This document shows positions 49,070 to 59,300 of a stretch of DNA of 64,000 bases, one piece after another (position 1 is the stretch's first letter; each line of letters starts with the position of its first letter). The stretch covers positions 14,388,602-14,452,601 of the forward strand of contig NC_079511.1 of NCBI RefSeq assembly GCF_000801105.2. The letters are read 5' to 3'. Source of the DNA: Raphanus sativus (taxonomy: Eukaryota > Streptophyta > Magnoliopsida > Brassicales > Brassicaceae). A program made the position numbers and the translations under genes. The notes beneath the pieces are model-generated. The model was not told where the DNA came from and made no database searches. It saw only the letters and a program-made list of their open reading frames with translations.

Positions 49070-49913
49070 TAGAGATGTCAATTGGGCGGGCCGGACGGGT
49101 TTGGCCGTGTCCGAATGGGCTTCATTTTTTTGCTGGATATTTTTGGTCGAAGCCCAAATAGAACCATGTCCAAATGAGACCATAACCAAATAAGACCATG
49201 ATTTGTTGGGCTGTCCATGAAACCCATACGTCCATTTAATGTAAACAACATAATTTCAGTTTTTTTTTATTTTTGCGAGAAATTGCGTTTTTTGGTTTTG
49301 GCAGAAAATTACGTTTTCCAGTTTTCGCGAGAAATTGCATTTCCGGTTTTGGCGGGAAATTGCATTTTTCCGGTTTTGGCAGGAAATTGGATTTTTTCGG
49401 TTTTGGCAGAAATTTCATTTTTCGATTTTGGAGGAAAATTGTATTTTTTTGTTTTACCGGGAAATTATGTTTTCCCGGTTTTGGCACGCTACTATGTTTT
49501 TCCGATTTTGGCGGTTTTTTGGTTTTGGCGGAAAACTGTGTTTTTCAGTTTTGGTGGAAAGCTGCGTTTCCCGGTTTGGACGAGAAATTGTGTTTTCCGA
49601 TGTTGGCGGGAAATTGCGTTTTTCGGTATTGACGAAAAATTGTTTTATAAAAAAGAATCGAAGAAAATCGCAGAAAAAACGCAGACGACGAAAAAAGTTA
49701 TTTGTGTTTTCCCCTAATTTTCTAAACCCTAGACATTTAAGTTTATTGGGCCGTCCATTGTCCAATTGGTTAAGCCCAATGTTGTCCATGATGTAATTGG
49801 ACTCACCCATCTGGGCAAAATTTAGTTATGGTCTAATATGGGTCTGTCCATTTCGGTCCATATCAATTTGGACATGGACCGCCCATTAATAGCCCGCCCA
49901 TTTGACATTGCTA
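49070..49913. mobile_element. Non-autonomous hAT element, 844 bp
   Basis: The left end is TAGAGATGTCAATTGGGCGG; the right end, reversed, is TAGCAATGTCAAATGGGCGG. With a perfect 8-bp duplication ATTAGGAG this identifies a hAT insertion. The subterminal parts repeat GGGC, GTCCAT and AAGCCCA words on both strands, as in hAT transposase binding regions. The centre is a minisatellite. No transposase is encoded. Confidence 0.9.
49265..49650. repeat. Minisatellite inside the hAT element, period about 33 bp
   Basis: Variants of GGTTTTGGCGGGAAATTGCG followed by TTTTTC recur about eleven times. The sequence is open in several frames (for example 49217-49717 and 49335-49796) because of the repeat, giving periodic Phe-Trp/Gly peptides that I do not regard as genes. 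Confidence 0.85.
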
Positions 49914-49921
49914 ATTAGGAG
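49914..49921. repeat. 8-bp target-site duplication, right (ATTAGGAG)
   Basis: Matches 49062-49069. Confidence 0.9.
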
Positions 49922-50550
49922 CACGAGTCGCCAATGGTTGTCCATACGAGTATCTCCACCGATCACAAGCCTCACATTTCTCCATCTTCACCTCGTTTCC
50001 AAGCGTACAGAACTTGCAAGACCAGACTTTGTGCTTCATCTTCGGTTTTGCTGCAGTGCATATAGGAGCCAACAACTGCTCCAAGAGAACAAGACAGCAA
50101 ATGAATTTAATGGAATAGATAGCATTCTGCACACTCCCACATTGCAGTTTCTTCTCTGCCTTGGTTTGCAGTCGGTGGTGAAGTTTCGGATGGTTTTATG
50201 ACAGCAGCTATCGGTTCATCTTTGGAGGAACACGAAGAACCCTGATCGCCTGGGATGCAACTTCTTTTACTACATCTTGTTTCAAAAGCTTCTTCTCTTA
50301 AATTACTGAGATCTGTTCCCCATGAAGATGAAGGCTGAACCTGATTGGCCACTTTCTCCAGAATTTTCCTCAGCTTCATCTTCCCTCGGTTTCTTCTTCA
50401 ACGTCTTTATCTCCCACACCTTATTGTTCACATCTCTCATGATATGAACAACAACGTCTCCAAGTATTCACATGAACATTCATATTTACTGGGAAGCAAA
50501 GGGGCATGATACGAACATTAATGTCTCCAAAGGTAAAGAAAGTTCTTAGA

Positions 50551-50732
50551 TCAGAGGATGAACCAAGAGATATTATGAGGTGCGTCCGAGACTTTGGCTA
50601 TTGCTTTTGATTGCCACAAGCACAAACAACGCAATCGCTATGTTAATCAGCAAAACTCCATTGTATAATGCTACTAGTGCTAACACAATCACGAATTGAT
50701 GGACCCTAGACTTGATTTGAATCAACCACGAA
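50551..50732 (-). pseudogene. Broken copy of RHIP1-like exon 2 and intron 1
   Basis: This segment aligns with 39386-39636 of the RHIP1-like gene in the same orientation. Shared stretches include CCGAGACTTTGGCT, CCATTGTATAATGC and AATCACGAAT. Two blocks are missing, one of about 27-30 bp in the exon and one spanning the exon-intron boundary. Intron sequence is retained, so it arose by DNA duplication and not from a spliced RNA. It ends about 38 bp before the second retrotransposon. Confidence 0.75.
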
Positions 50733-50770
50733 GTTGCATGTAGTATTAGCCAAGTTCAAAGGCATGAGCC

Positions 50771-51189
50771 TGATACGTTGCAGCAGGTCTACTTCAGGAA
50801 GAGAACACATGGTACCGTGGAAGAACAGAGGAAGGGAGGAAACGAGTTGGGTGAGCAAAGCCTCGGAGTGGAGGAGAGGCTTAGCGTTGGAGAATAATAA
50901 AGGAAGAAGAGCAAAGCCTCAGAGTGAGAGAGAGGCTTTGCTAAGAAGATACTTTTCTTTTCTTATAAGATAAGCATTAGTTGTTGCTTTTACTTTTCAT
51001 GCTGTTATTGATGTTTGTAGTGTCGCTATGAGACCTGCAGCTATGATCGCCATGAGATCATAGTATCTTTATCAGCTCAGTACTTTGTAATCGGGATTTC
51101 CCTTTGTGGTATTGCAATCGTACTTTTCATATATATTCACTGTTAAGAGAGTTACAAGAGAGAGAGAGATCGTGACTCTAATCTTAACA
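50771..51189 (+). repeat. 5' LTR of the second Ty3/Gypsy element
   Basis: 419 bp. It carries CAGAGG like the 5' LTR of element A, but has 4 extra bases in a GA run (near 51160) and GTGGTATTG instead of GTGATATTG. The preceding five bases are GAGCC, which do not match the GATGC after the 3' LTR. Confidence 0.95.
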
Positions 51190-51230
51190 AATTGGTGCGT
51201 TTGTGATCTGATCGAAGCTCGCTGTTCGTT

Positions 51231-54200
51231 ATGGCGGATATGGTTGGATCGTCTGGTGATGGTGACGGTACGACGCCGATGAAACTCCATGAGCTGTCGT
51301 TTCTTCGCGACGAGTGGGAACGTTTGGCGAAGAACGCTGAAGATACGGCGTCTCAGTTCGCGATGGTGGAGAGACGTCTGGAAGCTGCCGATGCTAGATC
51401 TGAAGCTCGTTTCGCACAAATCACGAAGATGCTGGAACGTATGGAGCTAGCACGTGGTGGTGAGAAACCGAACGGAAAGGGGCTCGCTTCTCCGTCTGAC
51501 TCCATGAGTCCGATGGGGTTTCCTCCGATGCGTTCGACGTTTGATCACGTACCATCTGGGATGGGTCTTCCTCCTTCGGTGTTTGAGAATAGGGAGGGGA
51601 TGTTCAAGAAGATCGAGATGCCTGTGTTTTCTGGGAAGAACCCTTTTGGCTGGATTGCGCAGGTCGAACGATACTTCCGTTTGGGTAACTTCCAGGGCCT
51701 TGATCGTTTGCAGATGGTCTCACTGAGTTTGGAAGGTCCCGTCTTGAACTGGTTCAACGGTGAAATGGAACATGATCCTTTCATTGATTGGCATCAGTTC
51801 AAGCGACGTTTGGTAGCTCGTTTTCGGCAGAGGATCGAGGAGGAGCCAGGCAAATGTTTGTTCTCTTTGCGACAGACAGGCTCCATTCATGACTACGTCA
51901 ACGAGTTTGAGGAGCTTCGTTCTATTGTGCGGGGGATTGATGAAGCTAACTTGGTTGATGTGTTCTTTAATGGGCTGAAACAGGAGATGCAGGAAGTGGT
52001 GAAGCTGAAAGAGCCACAAGGACTACAGCAGCATATTGCCGCAGTGATTGGTATGGAAGGTAGCGCCTTTTGCCAGTCAGTCAGCTTTGCGTTGCAGTCT
52101 GGGCAGTCTAAGGCAGTGCAGAACCGTTCGTGGGGTACTTCTGGCTCGTCTTCCCAGCGTACAGTGCAGCTTGACACTAGCAAGATGAACCGTGGGGGTA
52201 ACGACAGACCTCGTCTTCGCTACACTGACTCAGAACTTGATGCAATAAGGCGTGATAACATCTGTTTTAAGTGCCGTGGTCCTTACTCAAAGACTCACGT
52301 GTGTCCCAAGAAAGAGTTGAGAATTATGACAGTGATCAATGGCTTCGAGTTCGAGTTGGTGGACAGAGAGGATACTCCAGTAGAGCAGGGAGAAGCGTCT
52401 GGTACAGCTGAAGAGGTCATGGGGTTGTCTTTGAACGCGTTTCTGGGGATTGATACTCCGACAACGACACGAGTGACTGGGGTGATTGGTAATGCAGAGG
52501 TGGTAGTGATGATCGACAGTGGTGCGACTCACAACTTTGTGGCGCCACACGTCGTGAAACACACTAAGCTACCCTTGGACACTAGTCGCAAGTTTCAGGT
52601 TCTGTTGGGCAACGGGGTTTCAGTGGAGGCTTTTGGGGTGTGTCGACAGGTTCCGTTTGTGCTACAAGGTGCTGTTTTTACCGATGATTTCATCTCTTTG
52701 GAGCTGGGAGGAGTTGATGTGATACTGGGAGTGCAGTGGCTGCGGCGTTTGGGTAAATGTGAAGTTGATTGGGAGCTTCAGGAGTGGTCGTTTCGTCATC
52801 AGGGGCAGATGGTTACTCTTCGTGGGGATCCTAATCTACATCAGTCTCCGGCTAAGTTTCAGAAATTGTCCTTGTCTGCAATGGAGGTGTTAGAGTTGGG
52901 GGCTACATCAGTGGAGGTTCTGAGTACTACACCGTCAGTTCAGGCTGTCTTGGATCGTTTTCAGGATGTGTTTGCGCTTCCCCAAGGGCTCCCTCCCTTG
53001 CGCAACCGCGAACACTCTATTCACTTGCAACCTGGAGTGACTTCAATCTCAGTTCGTCCTTACCGTTATCCACACGCAAGTAAGGAAGCGATGGAGGAAA
53101 TGGTGACTGAAATGCTCAAGAGTGGGATCATACGACCTAGTAAGAGCCCATTTTCGAGCCCGGTGTTGCTGGTTCGTAAGAAAGACAAAACCTGGCGTTT
53201 CTGTGTAGACTATCGAGCTATCAACCGGGTCACCATCGCCGATAAATACCCTATTCCGATGATTGACCAGCTGCTCGATGAGCTACACGGCGCTATGATC
53301 TTCTCTAAGATCGACTTACGTTCTGGTTACCATCAGATACGGATGAAGGAGGAGGACGTTCACAAGACCGCTTTCCGCACTCACGAGGGTCACTATGAGT
53401 TCCTTGTCATGCCTTTCGGCCTCACGAACGCTCCTGCGACGTTTCAGGCTTTGATGAACGAGATTTTTCGTCCATTCTTACGTCGCTTTGTCCTCGTCTT
53501 CTTTGACGACATTCTAGTGTACAGCGCATCTAGTGAGGAGCATGATGAACATTTGGGCATCGTGTTACAGACTTTGCGTGAACACTCTCTCTTTGCGAAC
53601 AGCAAGAAGTGTGTGTTTGGCCAACCTCAAGTTGATTATCTAGGCCACATCATTTCGGCAGCTGGAGTCGCCACTGATCCTTCAAAGACTGAGGCGATGC
53701 AGAAGTGGCCTACTCCACGCACTGTGAAGGAACTAAGAGGCTTCTTGGGCTTGACGGGGTACTACCGCAACTACGTCAAGAGCTATGGGGAGTTGGCACA
53801 ACCTCTGACTTCTCTCCTACGCAAAGATATGTTTGCGTGGTCTGCGGAGGCTCAAATTGCTTTTGACAAGCTCAAGCAAGCTATGATGACTGCACCGGTT
53901 CTCTCTCTGCCTGACTTCTCGGCTCTGTTTGTTGTGGAGACAGACGCCTCTGGGTTTGGTTTGGGAGCAGTTCTGATGCAGAACAAAAAGCCTGTAGCCT
54001 ACTTTAGTCACACCTTGACTCCTCGGGAACGTTTGAAACCGATATACGAACGCGAGCTCATGGCCATAGTGTTTGCTGTTCTCAAGTGGAAACACTATCT
54101 CACTGGGCGCCGTTTCGTGGTTCACACGGATCAGAAGAGCTTGAAATACCTGTTAGAACAACGCGAAGTCTCCATGGACTACCAACGCTGGCTAACTCGT

Positions 54201-55910
54201 CTAATGGGGTTTCAGTTCGACATAATCTACAAACCGGGGATTGAGAATAAAGCAGCCGACGGTCTCTCGCGACAGATGCAGGATTCTGTTCCGGAGACTT
54301 GTTCGTCCTTGTTTGCTCTGTTGGTTCCGAATGTGCTTCAGCTGCAAGATATTTATGCAGAAATTGAGCAGTCTGACCACATTCAGACCATTATTCAGCA
54401 AGTGCGAACCGGAGTTCCTATGAAGCTAGGATACTCTGTGGCTGATGATAAGTTGTGGTACAAGAAGCGCTTAGTGATACCCTTTACTTCGCGTTTCATT
54501 CCGTTAATCTTACGGGAGAACCATGACAGTCTCGTTGGTGGGCACTCGGGCGTTTTCAAAACCCTCAAGCGCATCCAACAGACATTTCAGTGGGATGGTA
54601 TGCGCAAGACAGTGCAGGAGTATGTGACTCAGTGCGTCATTTGTCAGACTCACAAGTCTTCAACATTGACTCCAGCAGGCCTCTTGCAGCCCTTGCCTAT
54701 TCCCTCACAAATATGGCAGGACATTAGCATGGATTTCATCGATGGATTGCCATCATCGAACAAAACAAGTGTGATCTTTGTCGTGGTCGACCGACTGAGC
54801 AAGTATGCCCACTTCTACGGTCTCAAACACCCTTATACCGCAGTTGATGTGGCTGCTAAGTTCACTTCAGAGCTTGTGAAACTCCACGGGTTTCCAGCCT
54901 CCATCGTCTCTGACCGCGACAAAATCTTCTTGAGTTCCTTTTGGAAAGAGTGTCTGAAGTTGGCAGGTACTACGCTGAAGTATAGCACTGCGTTTCACCC
55001 CCAAACTGATGGGCAAACGGAAGTGCTAAACCGATGTTTAGAGACATACATGCGCTGCTTCGCATCCACTCACCCGAAGACCTGGCTGCAGTATCTGTCG
55101 TGGGCTGAGTACTGGTACAACACCTGTTTTCACACTGCGATCCAGACCACTCCCTTCAAGGTTGTCTATGGTCGGGATCCACCACCGTTGCTGCGTTTCG
55201 AGCCGGGCTCCACGGCCAACTTCGAATTGGAGACGAACCTTAAGGAACGTGATAGCATGCTCGATCAGTTGAAGTTGTTCCTCGAGAAGGCTCAACAGAG
55301 GATGAAGAAGTCAGCTGACAAGCATCGTCGCGAGCTCTCGTTTGAGGTGGGAGATATGGTTTTCCTCAAACTCAGGCCGTATCGCCAACAGTCGGTGTCG
55401 CGACGCTTGTGTCAAAAGTTAGCCGCTAAGTTCTACGGTCCCTTTGAAGTTATGGAGAAGATTGGCCCGGTTGCTTATCGTCTACGTTTGCCTGAGGGGT
55501 CTCGTGTGCATCCTGTGTTCCATGTCTCGCAACTGAAACAAGTAGTGGGGACGACTACGCAGTGCACTCCGCTACCACAGTCGTTCTCACCGCAAGGTCA
55601 GTTCATTTTGACACCTGACAAGATACTGGAAACACGTTACACTGCGACTGGGTGTTTAGAGGTACTTGTGCAGTGGATGGACCTACCGCCACATGAGTCT
55701 TCGTGGATGTTAGGCTGGGAGTTTGCGCAACAGTTTCCTGAATTTCAGCTTGAGGACAAGCTGCGTCTCGTTGGGCGGGGTATTGATACGTTGCAGCAGG
55801 TCTACTTCAGGAAGAGAACACATGGTACCGTGGAAGAACAAAGGAAGGGAGGAAACGAGTTGGGTGAGCAAAGCCTCGGAGTGGAGGAGAGGCTTAGCGT
55901 TGGAGAATAA
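51231..55910 (+). CDS. Gag-pol polyprotein of the second Ty3/Gypsy element
   Basis: The 1559-residue frame is intact, with the same domain order as the first element. At least nine residues differ, all upstream of the chromodomain, for example R to C in Gag, M to I before the zinc knuckle, I to S just after the RT active site, and S to F and L to M in the integrase. The zinc knuckle, DSGA, FFDD, RNase H and integrase motifs are unchanged, so it may be functional. The stop lies inside the 3' LTR as in the first copy. Confidence 0.95.
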   Translation: MADMVGSSGDGDGTTPMKLHELSFLRDEWERLAKNAEDTASQFAMVERRLEAADARSEARFAQITKMLERMELARGGEKPNGKGLASPSDSMSPMGFPPMRSTFDHVPSGMGLPPSVFENREGMFKKIEMPVFSGKNPFGWIAQVERYFRLGNFQGLDRLQMVSLSLEGPVLNWFNGEMEHDPFIDWHQFKRRLVARFRQRIEEEPGKCLFSLRQTGSIHDYVNEFEELRSIVRGIDEANLVDVFFNGLKQEMQEVVKLKEPQGLQQHIAAVIGMEGSAFCQSVSFALQSGQSKAVQNRSWGTSGSSSQRTVQLDTSKMNRGGNDRPRLRYTDSELDAIRRDNICFKCRGPYSKTHVCPKKELRIMTVINGFEFELVDREDTPVEQGEASGTAEEVMGLSLNAFLGIDTPTTTRVTGVIGNAEVVVMIDSGATHNFVAPHVVKHTKLPLDTSRKFQVLLGNGVSVEAFGVCRQVPFVLQGAVFTDDFISLELGGVDVILGVQWLRRLGKCEVDWELQEWSFRHQGQMVTLRGDPNLHQSPAKFQKLSLSAMEVLELGATSVEVLSTTPSVQAVLDRFQDVFALPQGLPPLRNREHSIHLQPGVTSISVRPYRYPHASKEAMEEMVTEMLKSGIIRPSKSPFSSPVLLVRKKDKTWRFCVDYRAINRVTIADKYPIPMIDQLLDELHGAMIFSKIDLRSGYHQIRMKEEDVHKTAFRTHEGHYEFLVMPFGLTNAPATFQALMNEIFRPFLRRFVLVFFDDILVYSASSEEHDEHLGIVLQTLREHSLFANSKKCVFGQPQVDYLGHIISAAGVATDPSKTEAMQKWPTPRTVKELRGFLGLTGYYRNYVKSYGELAQPLTSLLRKDMFAWSAEAQIAFDKLKQAMMTAPVLSLPDFSALFVVETDASGFGLGAVLMQNKKPVAYFSHTLTPRERLKPIYERELMAIVFAVLKWKHYLTGRRFVVHTDQKSLKYLLEQREVSMDYQRWLTRLMGFQFDIIYKPGIENKAADGLSRQMQDSVPETCSSLFALLVPNVLQLQDIYAEIEQSDHIQTIIQQVRTGVPMKLGYSVADDKLWYKKRLVIPFTSRFIPLILRENHDSLVGGHSGVFKTLKRIQQTFQWDGMRKTVQEYVTQCVICQTHKSSTLTPAGLLQPLPIPSQIWQDISMDFIDGLPSSNKTSVIFVVVDRLSKYAHFYGLKHPYTAVDVAAKFTSELVKLHGFPASIVSDRDKIFLSSFWKECLKLAGTTLKYSTAFHPQTDGQTEVLNRCLETYMRCFASTHPKTWLQYLSWAEYWYNTCFHTAIQTTPFKVVYGRDPPPLLRFEPGSTANFELETNLKERDSMLDQLKLFLEKAQQRMKKSADKHRRELSFEVGDMVFLKLRPYRQQSVSRRLCQKLAAKFYGPFEVMEKIGPVAYRLRLPEGSRVHPVFHVSQLKQVVGTTTQCTPLPQSFSPQGQFILTPDKILETRYTATGCLEVLVQWMDLPPHESSWMLGWEFAQQFPEFQLEDKLRLVGRGIDTLQQVYFRKRTHGTVEEQRKGGNELGEQSLGVEERLSVGE

Positions 55911-56198
55911 TAAAGGAAGAAGAGCAAAGCCTCAGAGTGAGAGAGAGGCTTTGCTAAGAAGATACTTTTCTTTTCTTATAAGATAAGCATTAGTTGTTGC
56001 TTTTACTTTTCATGCTGTTATTGATGTTTGTAGTGTCGCTATGAGACCTGCAGCTATGATCGCCATGAGATCATAGTATCTTTATCAGCTCAGTACTTTG
56101 TAATCGGGATTTCCCTTTGTGATATTGCAATCGTACTTTTCATATATATTCACTGTTAAGAGAGTTACAAGAGAGAGATCGTGACTCTAATCTTAACA
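55784..56198 (+). repeat. 3' LTR of the second Ty3/Gypsy element
   Basis: 415 bp. It carries the CAAAGG variant seen only in the 3' LTR of element A and is followed by GATGC (56199-56203), the same flank as element A. Confidence 0.95.
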
Positions 56199-56304
56199 GA
56201 TGCCTGCTCCTGTTTGGTATGTGCAACACTGAAAACAAAGCTTTCATCAAATCTGAAACCCTCGGGTCTTTGGTTAAAGACCGACCTTAGTTCACGTTCT
56301 ATGT

Positions 56305-59300
56305 CTATGGATCAGCACCGTCTTTCTTTACCAATGGCTTCTCCTTCATTGCTTCTTTCTCCAGTTTCTTCTTGTCAGCCTCCGCTTGTTTTTCATTCTC
56401 CTCTCGTGATTTGATGAAAGTTTTCATGAAAAGAGTCAGAATCTTGGTCACTGCAATGGTCAGAATAGAAATGAGTAGTTGCCTTATAATGGCTTTTACC
56501 AGATCTATAAGAAAAGACTTTGTGCATGTACCTTGTTCGAAAGGACACCGAGCTGGATCCTCACCGAAGTAGTGGCACAAGGAATCTGCATTTCTCCCCT
56601 GTAAATAACAAATCAATATTAGGCCTGGAACATGAGTTTCGAACTGCATGTCCCCAAAGAGTACAACTCACCGATTCTGTATATAAAGAAGCAAGCAACC
56701 TCACTTCTTCTTCAGCGATATCAAGAAACTCCTTCAAGACCTGAAAACATGAAGTGATTTCATTTAGAAGCTACGAATATCTTCTGGTTCTTATCATCAG
56801 CCAATGAATTAACCAAGAAACCCATATGAGCAACACTAAGAACAACTTTTCACATGTAGCTCACCTTTCGGAAGCCCACAGATATTGCACCATCGTTTTC
56901 TGAAGCACTGAGTTCGTGTTCAACCTTTGCAAGGCCTTTAGTCGCCGCCTGCATTTCTTCAGCCAACGTTTTCAATTCAATCTGCAATTTTTAGAAACTA
57001 TTAAAGTGCAGTATGAAGACGGAAGCTCATATGCAAGCACTATCAGACAGAGAGAGAGAGAGAGAACAAAAAGAAAAGCAAAGCAAGCATGAATAACAAG
57101 GGTACCTTCGAGGCAGCTTCCAAGTGAACAAGGTCACTGGGAAAATCCAGCAACTCTGGCATTTTTCACCAACAAGCTGAACAGTACAAAAAGAAAATTT
57201 ACTTAAGTTCATCTTAAAAAAAACAGCACCTTAGGAAACAAAATGGATAAACAGTATTATTGAGATAAGGAACGTATGTGCTTTTCTACCTTGCATAAGT
57301 AATGCATCAAAGTCATTTTGTTATTTCTTGCACGAGTATCAGATAATTTAAGAAGGCTATCCAGTTTGAATCCCACAGCAGACCCTGCAACACAAAAGGC
57401 ACTACATTACCAACAGATGCTACAAGAAATATCATTAAAAAAAACTTGGAAGCAATAGGAATATAGGTAAAACCTCTTGCAGTTCCCTGATTCAGAGCAT
57501 TTCCTAGTGTTAATATTGTTTGCATAATCTGACGCAACTTTGCAGACTCCCTCACCTGTTGCACGATAAAAATACTTAATGACCAAGATGGAGATATACT
57601 TCCATGACCTAAGAAGTTTTCACCCTCCACTATACCTCTTTAGCAGCAACGTTTATTGTATTGAGGCAGCTTTTTAATTCTTCCGACTGAAAAGAGCAAA
57701 AAATAACATCAACCAACCTTAGACAGGAGAGACCAAATGCAGCGAGTTTGATAGTTATACCTGAGAAGCAAAGGTAATCTTAAAACCAAACACTCGTAAC
57801 TTTGCTTCTATACGTGGAACCTTCATTAGTTCCATGAAAAACTGATGCATTTGCAAAGTTAAGAGTCAGAACACAGATTATAAACATGTACCATCCAACG
57901 CTCCAAGAACTAGAACAAACCTGTTCACACTTTCCAAGCATTTCTTTATCACCAGTATAATTCTGAAGACAAAAAAAAACAGCACGAGTTAGCTTTAGGC
58001 ATTAAGGAATTGCTGAAAGGAATAAAAAATCAACAGGATCATTCTTTGGTTCAAAATTCTGGTCAAAGCTTGCTGGTTGGTAAAACCACAGCAGCTAAAC
58101 CTTTTATAAGGAAAAGAAACTTCGGTTTTGAAGCCAAACACAACCTATGAACCTGGTACTGTAGAGAAGTATGACAATAAACTTTAAAGATTACCCTCAA
58201 CAATTCCATTTCTTCCTTCGTCGGACAAAATTTGATGAGATTTTCAACCTGGTCGATGTCCAGAACTGACGAATCTAAGGCTAGAACTGCGCTCTAAGAT
58301 AAGAAACATATATGAAATCTTAGTTAGTAGACATACGTAAACATGATATACAGCGATGCAACTAGATACAAAGTTACACCAAAAATGTAACTCTGAACAT
58401 CCACCTTACATTATTTTTTCAATGCTAAAATGATGAGCAAAGAATATACCGACAGCAAAAACTTACAAGCATATCTGGTAGAGGAATCTTAATTTTCGTA
58501 AGCATTATTTCACAGTTATTTGCTCTTCGCAGGTCAACCTGATACAAACACACACAAAAGTTAGGACTAGAAGATAAGTATACTAAGATGCATGAATAAT
58601 ATTCGTTTTTATTAGTCATAGACTACCCATTTGATGGAATAATTTGAATTTGCAAAGTATATCAAGTGTCACTTTTTCTAGTAATCAGAGCTTTGGATAT
58701 CACATAACTATCTACTTCATGCACTTCAAAGCTGTAAGCAATAGCCGCTTAATAAATCCTACACATGATAAATTGATAATATTTGGAAATTTTACAGAAT
58801 TGTATTTACATATAACAATATTAGATATGTAAAGAGGTGAAACTGAGTTGCCTCACCAGTTGAACTTTCTCAGGTTTGTTAATATTCGAACCCCTGCGAC
58901 CTGTGCTTTTCTTAGCAGCGGTATCTGAAACTGCAGAAAAAAGACTCTCGAGCTCTGATATATCTATTTCAGGGGCACTGTCATGAAGATTCATAAAATC
59001 GTTTTATTAGTTCAACAAACATACCAGCTAATGGGAGATCAGAAAATTTGCAAGAAAGAACACTAACGACCGATCACATTTATTTTACTATTATCAATGA
59101 ATTAGAGACTGTGAATATCAATAAACCATCTAAAAGGAAGTGCAAGAGGAACCCACCGAGGTTGATTTTCCTGTTTTTGAGTATCAGCAGCCCACAAACT
59201 ACCTTTTGCTGCCCGAGTAACTTTAGACCAGTGCAAAGGCTTTAGCACGGTTTTCGTAGGTGCGGCAGTAGGCACACTCACACCTCGGCCTCTTCCAAGT

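Larger units (their letters stand above)
49050..50465 (-). pseudogene. WSS1-like RanBP2 zinc-finger gene remnant
   Basis: On the minus strand the C-terminal part of a zinc-finger protein is readable. KLRKILEKVANQ and following residues lie at about 50380-50160, a first finger starts WECAEC near 50145, and a second intact RanBP2-type finger WSCKFC...KCEAC is at about 50025-49965. The end is YGQPLATRAPN, then VGT and stop at 49050. I associate this with plant WLM/WSS1 proteases, which remove DNA-protein crosslinks. The catalytic WLM domain is absent. The first finger ends CTAA where a cysteine is expected. An 844-bp hAT element interrupts the last four codons. I call it a remnant; a gene with missing 5' exons cannot be excluded. 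Confidence 0.55.
50771..56198 (+). mobile_element. Second Ty3/Gypsy element, apparently chimeric (B/A)
   Basis: Structure and length match element A, with the LTRs at 50771-51189 and 55784-56198. Up to 55050 it differs from element A by roughly 27 substitutions that I could find (about 0.6 percent). From 55051 to its end I find none. Its left flank is GAGCC and its right flank GATGC, so it lacks a target duplication. The left part therefore appears to come from a separate insertion and the right part to be a copy of element A. Confidence 0.9.

Noticed and set aside
49217..49796. Open frames rich in Phe and Trp
   Set aside because: They are produced by a 33-bp minisatellite in a hAT element; several frames stay open for the same reason.
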